From assembly GCA_018670095.1 (NCBI GenBank), contig JABHRR010000005.1, positions 1-34,443 of the forward strand: a DNA stretch of 34,443 nt. The letters run 5' to 3'. Below, in pieces: positions 24,105 to 32,749 of this stretch. Under the pieces are notes generated by a model. It had not been told where the DNA came from. It did not search any database and saw only the letters and a program-made list of their open reading frames with translations. The stretch's first letter is position 1. Each line of letters opens with the position of its first letter. The DNA is from Candidatus Woesearchaeota archaeon (GTDB lineage: Archaea; Nanobdellota; Nanobdellia; Woesearchaeales; GW2011-AR9). A program made the position numbers and the translations under genes.

Positions 24105-25520
24105 ATGGAAGATAATATTGAATTTCAAAACAGGCAGTTTGATTTTGATAAATCAATTGGCAAACTGAGATTTTTCCAGTCTTCTGATAATACAATAGTT
24201 ACTTCATCAACATGGGGTTCTAATGAAGTTAAAATTTACAAAAATGATTGTGTTTTTATTCTTAATCCTGAAAATGAAGAAATAATAAGATATAACTTTA
24301 ATGATGAAGGGACTATTGATGAAAATACTGCCTACAAATTTATCCTACAAAATGGTTCATTAAAGAAGTGGGGTGGATCTTCTTCACAAAACTTAAACAT
24401 AAATACTTATTGGTTTAATAGTGAGGCAAAAGATAAAGAGGGGATGTATGAAGAAGATATAAAATATTCCGTGAAATATACCCCTGAAGAATTAAGAGAA
24501 TTTGTTAATAGTATTTTCAAAAATCTAACAAACCCTTGTTTTGAAATGACAACATTAATCCGATTCTTTAGAGATGGTGGAAAAACAGAGGATAAAAATA
24601 AAATAAATGATAATATTTACAGATATGTTCTTTTACCCAATAAAAAATATGATGATTTTAAACTTCCAGAAGATTCCGAGAGAAAACATATCAATACCAT
24701 AAAGAAAAAGGATGTAATAATATATGAGGACCATACAAAATATTATCCCCCAAAAAAATACTCACTAGATGCAAAAGAACGATTCAAACAAAATTTGGAT
24801 TGCTATCGAATATATCAAGGGACAATATTTTATGAAGAATATTTAAAAACAAAGAACAAAATCTCAATAAAGAATCTTATAAGCAAACCTGAAGAATTAA
24901 CATTTAAGGAATTTCTTCTTAATAATCAAACTAAAAAGCTGAGAAAAAGCAATAAGTTTGCAGAAGAATACGCATTTGGAACATTTCAAGAAGAGTATGA
25001 AAATAATAAACAAACATACAATGATGACCTGTCAGTAAAAGAATTATCAAAAGAGGAATATATTGAATGCTTGGAGAATACATTTTTTTTCTATAAAGAT
25101 TATTCTGAATTAAAGAAATGGATTGAAGAAACAAAAGTCAAAGAACCAAGAGGATATGGATTAACCATTGGAACTCACTTAGAACCAAATTTTAAAAGAT
25201 ACTTTTCAGTTAATGCAAGCGGATACTATTTCTACAAGGATATGGTTATAATGTTTTCTGTAGATGGTTACGGGGATGACTTTATCTATGAGTTTAAGAC
25301 ATGCATAGCACGAAGGGTTGAACATAATCTAAAATTTGCCCGAGAACAAGCAAATTTATATGCTCATTTAACAGGTAAAAAAATGATTATAATAGAAGTC
25401 TACTCTTATGAGGAGGATAGAATATATTATTATGAATTTCCTGTGGATGATAAGAAAGCAAATGAGCAACTTGAGAAATTCTACGAACGATATAAAGAGT
25501 ATCTTGATTCTTTAGCTTAG
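24105..25520 (+). CDS. RecB/Cas4-type PD-(D/E)XK nuclease domain protein
   Basis: This is a 471-residue protein with an unfamiliar N-terminal part (about residues 1-345, acidic and aromatic-rich). The C-terminal domain has RecB-family nuclease marks: His358 in IGTHLE, Asp387 in SVDGYGDD, Glu396 and Lys398 in YEFKT, then Gln415 and Tyr419 in REQANLY (motif QxxxY). This fits an active metal-dependent DNase. The N-terminal region may bind DNA or a partner. It has its own promoter (TATTTAAAAAAAATA near 24025) and is convergent with the five-gene nuclease-helicase operon, with only 12 nt between stop codons. It may belong to the same defence island but is regulated separately. Confidence 0.7.
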   Translation: MEDNIEFQNRQFDFDKSIGKLRFFQSSDNTIVTSSTWGSNEVKIYKNDCVFILNPENEEIIRYNFNDEGTIDENTAYKFILQNGSLKKWGGSSSQNLNINTYWFNSEAKDKEGMYEEDIKYSVKYTPEELREFVNSIFKNLTNPCFEMTTLIRFFRDGGKTEDKNKINDNIYRYVLLPNKKYDDFKLPEDSERKHINTIKKKDVIIYEDHTKYYPPKKYSLDAKERFKQNLDCYRIYQGTIFYEEYLKTKNKISIKNLISKPEELTFKEFLLNNQTKKLRKSNKFAEEYAFGTFQEEYENNKQTYNDDLSVKELSKEEYIECLENTFFFYKDYSELKKWIEETKVKEPRGYGLTIGTHLEPNFKRYFSVNASGYYFYKDMVIMFSVDGYGDDFIYEFKTCIARRVEHNLKFAREQANLYAHLTGKKMIIIEVYSYEEDRIYYYEFPVDDKKANEQLEKFYERYKEYLDSLA

Positions 25521-25532
25521 AAAACACCAGAT

Positions 25533-27230
25533 TTATTTAGATAAAATCTCTTTTTTCTTTTTATCATATAAGAAGTATTTAGACTTTAGAAGCCCTTTTA
25601 CACGTGCTAGGGCCCAAAAACTATTTTCATTGAACTCAACCCTGTTTTTCTTAATTACTTCCTTTAAATGAGAGTATTTGATGTTTTTTGTATCTATCTC
25701 TTTTAATCCTGTAACTAATTTTGATGTTCCCTCATCGCTCATCTCATTTTTAACAAATGTGAGACCCGTGAATTTACACTTTTCGATATATTTATTTGCA
25801 ACAGTCTTTCTACTCCCCGTTGTTTTAGAGACCTCATTTAATAAATAATATTCATTAGAAAAGATACATTTAGTAACTTCGTCTGGCTTAAAATAAGCAT
25901 TATGCTTTTTTGAGAAAATTGCATCCTTTTTATTTATTATATCTCCGAAATAGGTTTTAATTAAACACAATGGGCAAGTTCTTTTTCCAAGAACATCTTT
26001 TTTAAATAGGCTTTTATCAAAATATTTTTTACATGTTAAACATTGGTTATTTACTTCTTTCTTAATGAAATTACCAGTGATAATGCATTTTTCTACATTA
26101 TCTCTTTTGCATAAAAAACCCTTATCTTTTTCTTGATAAGTAGAACAAGAAGGGCAACAAAAATATCCGTTAATACTAATATTAAAACTATTAGGTGTTT
26201 TTTCACAGGTGGGACAAACATATTCTTGAATTGAATTTGAAAGAACATTGTAAGTTAAACTTACTTCTTCTCCCGATTGTGTTTCCTGTAAAATTAGTTT
26301 TTTCACATTATATTCAAAAACAATTGATCCAGAAAGATACACGTTGATATCAAAATCATATTGGTTTTTAATATCTTTAATACGAGATTCAGTATTTAAG
26401 AAATTTAAATTCGTTTTCGATTCATTTTCTTTTTTAAATTGCTCTAATTTTTCTTCAGAAGCTTTCAAACTATTTCTATATTCTCTTTCTTTTGGGATTG
26501 TTCTGGACGCTTTAATTCTTTCTCGCCAATACTTACACCTATCCTCTTGTTTGGAAACTTCCATTTTACATTCACGTTTAAACTCGTCATGTCTTGACTC
26601 CATCTCTTCAATTTGTTTATTAAGTAAAGCTTTGTTAACAATACCAGATTCTTCATATTTATTATTAAGATATTTTTCTAAGGTTTCGTATGCAACAGAA
26701 TGTGATTTTACAACATTATTTGGATTAAATTTGAATCTTGCTTCTTTAAAATCAAAATTATGAAATTCCGAAGATATTTCTTCAGGAAAAACAGTGCCGT
26801 TTTCATAATCTACTATCACAAATTTCAAAAATTCTGGTTGATTTTCATGAGTATTTGTAGAACTTACTTTGAACATGAAACATATTGCGATTTCTTTCTT
26901 TTCTTCTTGTTTTTTAATTTTTATTGTTTCTGGAAGATTTAATTTATCCTTTATTTTTACTGGAAAATCTAACACAGCTTTGACAATCTGTCCTTTATCC
27001 AAACTATCACGTAATAAAAATTTTGTTAAATCACTATGGATTGAAAGATAATCAACACCATGGTCATCTGAAATTTCTCGATTAAATGTAAACTTTCTTT
27101 CTATACCAAGTTTATTAGCTAAAACTTCTTTAAAATAAACTGTATGGATATTATTCTTATCTATACTAAACTTAATTTCATTTGATTCTAAATAATCTAG
27201 TACAAATTTCTTAATTGAGGATTGTTTCAT
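25533..27230 (-). CDS. Multi-zinc-finger partner of SNF2 helicase, unknown family
   Basis: This is a 565-residue protein. The N-terminal 180 residues (with DDHGVDYLSIHSDLTKFLL, 55-73) resemble, loosely, the region that follows the motor in large SNF2/RapA-type helicases. A long helical, coiled-coil segment covers about 200-290. From about 338 the chain is rich in metal-binding cysteines: CPTC (339-342), CCPSC (358-362), C374, CLTC (397-400) and CPLC (419-422). A small motif of the form KCxx[ST][GN]xx[FY] recurs at 381, 454 and 484. The start ATG overlaps the SNF2 stop as ATGA, so the two proteins are probably made in similar amounts. I infer a DNA-recognition or regulatory subunit of the helicase. 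Nothing in it looks like a nuclease. Confidence 0.65.
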   Translation of the reverse strand: MKQSSIKKFVLDYLESNEIKFSIDKNNIHTVYFKEVLANKLGIERKFTFNREISDDHGVDYLSIHSDLTKFLLRDSLDKGQIVKAVLDFPVKIKDKLNLPETIKIKKQEEKKEIAICFMFKVSSTNTHENQPEFLKFVIVDYENGTVFPEEISSEFHNFDFKEARFKFNPNNVVKSHSVAYETLEKYLNNKYEESGIVNKALLNKQIEEMESRHDEFKRECKMEVSKQEDRCKYWRERIKASRTIPKEREYRNSLKASEEKLEQFKKENESKTNLNFLNTESRIKDIKNQYDFDINVYLSGSIVFEYNVKKLILQETQSGEEVSLTYNVLSNSIQEYVCPTCEKTPNSFNISINGYFCCPSCSTYQEKDKGFLCKRDNVEKCIITGNFIKKEVNNQCLTCKKYFDKSLFKKDVLGKRTCPLCLIKTYFGDIINKKDAIFSKKHNAYFKPDEVTKCIFSNEYYLLNEVSKTTGSRKTVANKYIEKCKFTGLTFVKNEMSDEGTSKLVTGLKEIDTKNIKYSHLKEVIKKNRVEFNENSFWALARVKGLLKSKYFLYDKKKKEILSK

Positions 27231-28972
27231 TTTTTTACAACAGAGAGGTCAAATAAACTTAATGTTTTATCATCAAATGCTTTAACATCTTCTTGAAATT
27301 TTTTTGATTCTTTCACTTTTTTAAACAATTCATCTAACTTCTTCTTGAAATCAATTTTCTTTCTATTTTCCATTAACATTTCAAAAACAGTTTTTTCAAA
27401 TGAGGTTTCATCAACTACTTTAGTAATTATATCTGCCATTTCACCTATCGCCATGTGAAATAAATCAACTTTTTTGTATAACCTTTGTAAAATATACTCT
27501 TCTATTGTTCCTTTAACTGAAAGATTGTAAATGTTAACGTCAAACTCCTGCCCAATTCTGTGTATCCTGCCAATACGTTGCTCAACTCTCATTGGATTCC
27601 ACGGCAAATCATAATTTATTAAATTATGACAAAATTGGAGGTTTAAACCTTCACTTCCAGATTCAGTGCATATCAGAACGTCAATCTTTCCTCTCTTTAA
27701 TTTCTTAATAGAATATGACTTTTCTCCTGTGCTCATACCCCCTTTAATGATATCTACTTTGAATCCTTCTTTCTCAAGTCTATCCATCAATGCTAATTGA
27801 GTGTCCAGAAATTGTGTGAATATAATTACTTTTTCATTTATTTTCTTAACTAATTCTATTGCTGTTGTGAATTTATTATTCTCTGGAAGTTTATCATTTA
27901 TTTCCAATATCTGTTTTGCTTTTTCTTGATTCCCAAGTTCCAATTCATTTTTCTTAACGTATCTTCTTAGTGAATTTGCGAATGCATGACGACAACTACA
28001 TAACATTCTTGTTAAACTCATGAGTTGTAATGTTCCCACTCCTTTGAGTTGTGATTTTTTTTCATCCATTCCCTGATATTGCCCTTGGATGAAATCAATT
28101 GCTAAATCAGCTAAAGTGTTTTCTTCATTTGTTGCTTCTATTAATGTAGTGTAAACATTTCTTTTTGTAAAATCCAAACCAGTATCTTTCCTTGTATCAC
28201 GCTTCATAATTGATTTTAATTTATGATTTAGTGATTCTTGATTCATAATTTCTAATCCTTTGTTATCTGCAATGTAACTTCTTTTAAATTCGGATAGTGT
28301 TCCCAAAGAACCAGGATCTAACAAGTCTATAACATTATACAATTCTATCAAACTGTTTTGCATAGGTGTTGCAGTTAAAAAAAGACGATTCTGAGCTCTT
28401 ATTTTAGCCATTGCTTTGTAGGCTTTTGTTTTCTTATTTTTTAGCTTATGTGCCTCATCAATCAATAATAAATCCCATTGAATTGCTTCTATTTGTTGCA
28501 TATGTTTTGGTGATTTTGCAGTATCAATGGAAGCAATAATTTTATCGCACTTAGCCCAATTATGAACACTTTTATTAACCTCAAAATGTAATCTGAATTT
28601 ATCTCTCATCTCCTCTTGCCATTGTAATGTTAACGACGCGGGACACAAGATTAATACTGTTTTAACTTCTTCTCTTGCAATTAACTCTTTCATTATCATT
28701 CCAGCTTCAATTGTTTTTCCAAGTCCAACTTCATCTGCAATTAACATTCTCCCATTCATTTCATTTAGATATATCAAAGCTGTTTTCACTTGATGAGGAA
28801 AAAGAGTAATCTTTCCTTTAAGGTCTTCAATTATCATTAAATCTTCACGCTTACCTTTAAGAAGTAACATATTTGCCAGGTAATTCAATGAAAAATACTT
28901 TGGATTTTGAAATTTACCCTCTTTTAATTTACCTAAAATACTCTTTGAATCATAATAATTTATTTTAGTCAT
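27227..28972 (-). CDS. SNF2-family ATPase/helicase
   Basis: This 581-residue SF2 motor of the SNF2/RapA type moves along double-stranded DNA using ATP. Motifs in order are DEVGLGKTIEAG (residues 80-91, Walker A), LCPASLTLQW (109-118), IDEAH (171-175, Walker B), TATPMQN (200-206), a FTQFLDTQLALMDRL strand, TESGSEGLNLQFC, and QRIGRIHRIGQ (motif VI). It ends soon after the motor. Larger relatives such as RapA and DrmD continue with a C-terminal region, here possibly supplied by the next gene. The ATG lies inside the end of the Mrr gene (8-nt overlap), indicating translational coupling. SNF2 motors occur in DISARM, Zorya and Dpd defence systems. Confidence 0.92.
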   Translation of the reverse strand: MTKINYYDSKSILGKLKEGKFQNPKYFSLNYLANMLLLKGKREDLMIIEDLKGKITLFPHQVKTALIYLNEMNGRMLIADEVGLGKTIEAGMIMKELIAREEVKTVLILCPASLTLQWQEEMRDKFRLHFEVNKSVHNWAKCDKIIASIDTAKSPKHMQQIEAIQWDLLLIDEAHKLKNKKTKAYKAMAKIRAQNRLFLTATPMQNSLIELYNVIDLLDPGSLGTLSEFKRSYIADNKGLEIMNQESLNHKLKSIMKRDTRKDTGLDFTKRNVYTTLIEATNEENTLADLAIDFIQGQYQGMDEKKSQLKGVGTLQLMSLTRMLCSCRHAFANSLRRYVKKNELELGNQEKAKQILEINDKLPENNKFTTAIELVKKINEKVIIFTQFLDTQLALMDRLEKEGFKVDIIKGGMSTGEKSYSIKKLKRGKIDVLICTESGSEGLNLQFCHNLINYDLPWNPMRVEQRIGRIHRIGQEFDVNIYNLSVKGTIEEYILQRLYKKVDLFHMAIGEMADIITKVVDETSFEKTVFEMLMENRKKIDFKKKLDELFKKVKESKKFQEDVKAFDDKTLSLFDLSVVKK

Positions 28973-31304
28973 TTTGTTTTGCTTTTTTCAACAATTCTTT
29001 TAATTTGTTCCTTTCCCATAATTGAACTCCATTTTCCTTAGCTTCTTGTCTGGCATCAACTGAGAACTTCATGGCTGTTGTAAGAACAACTAAATGACTT
29101 GCTTTATATTTATCTTTCTTTGAGAAAACATCTCTTACCGCACTTACTCCAACTGTGGCCGATAATTGGTATCTTTTTGCTTGTATAAGTGTTATTTCAT
29201 CATTTCTTTTTAGTATCAAGTCAATACCGCCGTCTCTCGACCTTTTTGTTTTAGAAACCGTATAATTTAGTTTTTCAAATAGATTTTCAAGATATTCTTC
29301 AAATTCATCTCCAGACATATTATCAATCTCTTTAAGGTCGTTTACTAAATTAGCACTTAACTTTTTCACTGCTTGATTATAGAGAGTGTTAATATTTTCC
29401 CTAACAAATTCTTCGTTAGTTCCCCCAGTAGATTTTACAAGATAACTAATTAAATCTTTTAAATTTTCTTTATCTTTACCAAAAATTGAGATGTATACCT
29501 CAATATATTCTGGCCAAGATTCACAATCTTTTGCTTTCTCTTTGAATTTTTTAATGAATTCCTCATAAGATTTAGCTGATTTTTTTTGTATTATTGGTTT
29601 ACTATCAATTAGTGTTTTCTTTTCATTTAGAATAATTTCATCAATTGATTTTTCTTTCTCAAGAACTCTTTTTTCTACTTCTTTTATTTTTGAGATTTCT
29701 TTTTGAGATTCTTTTATTCTATCAAGAGATTTTTCTATAGTATTATTTATTACTTCTTTAGATTCTTCATAATCTTCTTTTAAACCAGTTAATTCAGTAT
29801 TCAGTTCTTCACCAGAATACTTCTTTTTTGCTTCTTTAACACTTTCTTGATATAATTTTTTTATTCTATTGGATTCTTTTCTTTTTTCCTCTGTAACAAT
29901 CTCTTTCTTTATCTTCTCTTTACTAAGTTCTATGTTTTGCTCATTTAACAAAGCTATTTCTCTTTCCAGTTTGATTTTTTCTTCTAATTTTTTAGAATAT
30001 ATATCATTTTTGTTGATAGTTTCTTTCTCAATTTGATCAATTGCTTTATTTAATCCTATTTCTTTATCTCTAAAATAATTTAAAATTTCGAGTTGTTTTT
30101 TTGATTTCTCTTCTTTGCTTATTTTTGATTTTTCTAATTCAGATAAAGCTTTCTCCTGTTCTTTAAATAATACTCTTTTCTCTTTCTTTATTTCTTGGAA
30201 ATCTTGAGAAAATTTTTTAATTGGAATTTTTAAGTTTGGACGATTCTTTTTTCTTTGGTTACGTTTGTATATCCAGAACATGGCAGAACCAAATAATATT
30301 AAGATTATAAAATTAAAGAATCCCCCTCCCGAACTGTTCTGGTTTTTAGACGCATTATCTGTTTTGTTTTCTACAGTTGTTTCTGGTTGAACTTTTTCTA
30401 TTGTTTTTTCCACTGCAGGAGAATTATTAATAATCACTTCTTGTTTAGTTTCAGGTATTGGTAGTAATTCTTCAGGCTCGATGGGAGCCATCTGCGAATC
30501 GTCAATTAACCCATCATCTAAGAATTTTTGTTTAGTTAAATCATAATTTGCGGATTCACCAAAATTAATATAATACATCTTAGGATTATTTGATTGAATT
30601 CCAATTGCCAAAGCATTGAGCATAGAATGTCCAAAACCACCATCCTCCCTAAAGTCAAAATCTTTTTCAAGATAAGCTGTAAAAGAACCCAGGATTAAAT
30701 TTAATTCATTGTCATCAATACAGGATTCAGTTTCAAAATCAATAAATTCGCCTTTTTCATTATATTCATATTGGTTGATGATTTTTCCTTCAATTTCTAA
30801 ATAATGGGGACCTTGTGCGTATCCTAAATCTCCATGATATGTTTGTATAACATAACACCCATTTTTTATTGGAATTGCAATTTCAAGAGGTTTTCTTAAT
30901 GTAAAAATAAATGATTTTAGAGAATCTCCTTCTTTGGTTCTAACCCTATTTTCATATGTTCCATTTTTAATCCACGCTGGATTAAAGTCCATGAAAGGGT
31001 CAGAAAGTGAATATTCTTCATTTGTAAATGAATTGTTGTTGTCACCATTTGAGGTACTAACATTTAAACCAATACATTGACCGTCTTTACAACCATCATT
31101 ACAAGGCATATAAAAAGCCCATATCTTTTCACAATTAGTTTTTTGAAATTCTTTCATTAATGCGTCTCCTTGACACTTTGTTTCTTCAAGGAACATAGAA
31201 GCACAAGTCTCTGACACACTACTAGCTAATATATTTGAAGGAAGAAGTAAAACAACTAAAATAAATAGCAAATAAATTTTTATAAGATTTTTTGACATTT
31301 TCAC
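28965..31304 (-). CDS. Membrane-anchored Mrr-type nuclease with extracytoplasmic domain
   Basis: This is a 779-residue protein of unusual architecture. Residues 1-27 form a signal peptide, followed by an extracytoplasmic region (about 28-325) with several Cys (34, 44, 58, 68, 72, 77, 150, 195), a Gly/Asn/Ser linker, one membrane helix at 329-346 and a long Lys/Glu-rich coiled coil (about 365-600). A C-terminal Mrr-type PD-(D/E)XK domain (about 660-775) carries RDGGIDLI (Asp695) and IQAK (Gln708, Lys710), the D-QxK triad of Mrr enzymes. The nuclease would face the cytoplasm, tethered to a sensor outside. The frame starts at GTG 31304; ATG 31298 is equally likely. It lies 2 nt after the upstream stop. 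Mrr enzymes cut modified or foreign DNA. Confidence 0.8.
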   Translation of the reverse strand: MKMSKNLIKIYLLFILVVLLLPSNILASSVSETCASMFLEETKCQGDALMKEFQKTNCEKIWAFYMPCNDGCKDGQCIGLNVSTSNGDNNNSFTNEEYSLSDPFMDFNPAWIKNGTYENRVRTKEGDSLKSFIFTLRKPLEIAIPIKNGCYVIQTYHGDLGYAQGPHYLEIEGKIINQYEYNEKGEFIDFETESCIDDNELNLILGSFTAYLEKDFDFREDGGFGHSMLNALAIGIQSNNPKMYYINFGESANYDLTKQKFLDDGLIDDSQMAPIEPEELLPIPETKQEVIINNSPAVEKTIEKVQPETTVENKTDNASKNQNSSGGGFFNFIILILFGSAMFWIYKRNQRKKNRPNLKIPIKKFSQDFQEIKKEKRVLFKEQEKALSELEKSKISKEEKSKKQLEILNYFRDKEIGLNKAIDQIEKETINKNDIYSKKLEEKIKLEREIALLNEQNIELSKEKIKKEIVTEEKRKESNRIKKLYQESVKEAKKKYSGEELNTELTGLKEDYEESKEVINNTIEKSLDRIKESQKEISKIKEVEKRVLEKEKSIDEIILNEKKTLIDSKPIIQKKSAKSYEEFIKKFKEKAKDCESWPEYIEVYISIFGKDKENLKDLISYLVKSTGGTNEEFVRENINTLYNQAVKKLSANLVNDLKEIDNMSGDEFEEYLENLFEKLNYTVSKTKRSRDGGIDLILKRNDEITLIQAKRYQLSATVGVSAVRDVFSKKDKYKASHLVVLTTAMKFSVDARQEAKENGVQLWERNKLKELLKKAKQND

Positions 31305-31306
31305 TT

Positions 31307-32743
31307 TTATTCTTTAATTAATTTATTTAATTCATCGACCATCCAAATCATAGCTTCTGTGTCTAATTCACAATATTTCAATAAATCTTTTCTTACTTTA
31401 GGATTTAACCCATCTTTAGTAAATAGAATACTAGCTGTTTCACCATCTGATATTTCTAAACCTTCATATCCTTTTCCTGTCATAGCTGGAAGAACTTTCT
31501 TTAAAGAACAGCTACCCTTTTGTTTAGGGTTGTAATAATCAAAATTTTGAAATGGAACAATTAAATCGACAATTCTCTTAATAATTCCATTAACCCATTT
31601 TTTATATTCTGGGAAAGCTTCAGCTAATTCTTTTAATCTTCCAATTTCAAATGATTGATAGAATACAATGATACTTCCAGAATCTCCTAGAACTTTCTTC
31701 ATTTCTTCTAACAAAATCTTTCTTTCGTCTCCGGGATTTGCTAGAAACTCATAATGCTTAATTTCTTTCCCGTCATCAACATGGAGACTAAACTGAAATG
31801 GGATTTGTTGGTATGACTTAGTGCCATCATAAAGAGGTATAGCTGTCGCAAACGTTTCAAAATCAAAGTAATACAAAGGATATTGTAAAGTTGCCAAGAA
31901 TCTCTTTATTTTGCCTTTATTTACATGGATTTCATTGTTAATATCACAATCTCGTTGAATGCCTTGTTTATCATTCAATTTGAAAGTTTCAGGAATATCA
32001 TTTAGATTTACAACACCATCCTCAAATAACTGGAATGATTTTGCTCCACCCCTGTATAAATCAAAAACACTTGCTTCAGGTAAAAAACCCCAACATTGGT
32101 CTTCTAAAGGGCAACCGTAAGGGTCTCTACAGTGTTTACCAATGTCAATATCTGGACAAACATCGGCTTTCATAATACTAAGTATATTAGAGATTTCTGT
32201 TTCAATTCCTTCAATTGCTAAATATACTTGTACTGTGATGTCTTCTTTTGTGAAAAATTCTTCTGGGTTAATTTCTCCCTTCTTAACAAATTTATTGTTG
32301 ATATGTAGTAGGAAGCATTTTCTTATTTTCAAACCAGCTTTTTCATAAACATGTTTTTGGAACGCAACATCATGAATATTTACTTCTTTAATTTTAGTTG
32401 CACTTTTAACTTCAATAATATCCCATTCGTCTTTTCCAACAGGAACAAGGATATCTGCTCTACTATAAAGATTATCAACCATAAAAGCAACTTCAAATAA
32501 AGGTTTCCTTTGTTTAATAAGTTCCTTACTTTTTTCTAGATTCTCTTTGAAATTTCCTTCAGGAATGTCAATACCTTCTGGGAATAATTTTTTAGCAAAC
32601 TGTCCGACTTTATGACCTTCGTCAAATCTTTGTTGTGTTACTAAACCATGTTCAGAAATTTTATTGGATTCATGTAACATAATCCAGAAGTATTTAGGGC
32701 ATTGAAGTCCGATTAAATATTTTGATTTGGATAGTAGTGCCAT
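31307..32743 (-). CDS. Cas4-like nuclease/DEDD exonuclease fusion (DUF2779 type)
   Basis: This is a 478-residue two-domain nuclease. The N-terminal half is Cas4/RecB-like: Asp97 in SRADILV, Glu111 and Lys113 in IIEVKSATK, and four cysteines (C15, C205, C211, C217) placed as in the iron-sulfur cluster of Cas4. The C-terminal half is a 3'-5' exonuclease of the RNase H/DEDD fold: YYFDFETF (Asp294, Glu296), a FYQSFEIGRL segment (361-370) and YCELDTEAM (457-465, Tyr457/Asp461). No CRISPR array or other cas genes are nearby. Its AGGAG ribosome site is formed by the last codons of hsdR, 6 nt upstream, so translation is probably coupled. Predicted to process DNA ends. Confidence 0.82.
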   Translation of the reverse strand: MALLSKSKYLIGLQCPKYFWIMLHESNKISEHGLVTQQRFDEGHKVGQFAKKLFPEGIDIPEGNFKENLEKSKELIKQRKPLFEVAFMVDNLYSRADILVPVGKDEWDIIEVKSATKIKEVNIHDVAFQKHVYEKAGLKIRKCFLLHINNKFVKKGEINPEEFFTKEDITVQVYLAIEGIETEISNILSIMKADVCPDIDIGKHCRDPYGCPLEDQCWGFLPEASVFDLYRGGAKSFQLFEDGVVNLNDIPETFKLNDKQGIQRDCDINNEIHVNKGKIKRFLATLQYPLYYFDFETFATAIPLYDGTKSYQQIPFQFSLHVDDGKEIKHYEFLANPGDERKILLEEMKKVLGDSGSIIVFYQSFEIGRLKELAEAFPEYKKWVNGIIKRIVDLIVPFQNFDYYNPKQKGSCSLKKVLPAMTGKGYEGLEISDGETASILFTKDGLNPKVRKDLLKYCELDTEAMIWMVDELNKLIKE

Positions 32744-32749
32744 TATAAC

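Noticed and set aside
26344-26763. 139-residue plus-strand frame opposite the zinc-finger gene
   Set aside because: Ser/Leu/Phe-rich shadow of a Lys/Glu-rich coding strand, with no start signal or family resemblance.
25533-32743. Classical Zorya system
   Set aside because: An SNF2 motor and an Mrr nuclease are present, but they are separate proteins, and no MotA/MotB-like ZorA/ZorB genes are in the window.
31307-32743. CRISPR-Cas locus suggested by the Cas4-like domain
   Set aside because: No repeat-spacer array and no other cas gene is visible. The DEDD fusion is characteristic of non-CRISPR DUF2779 proteins.
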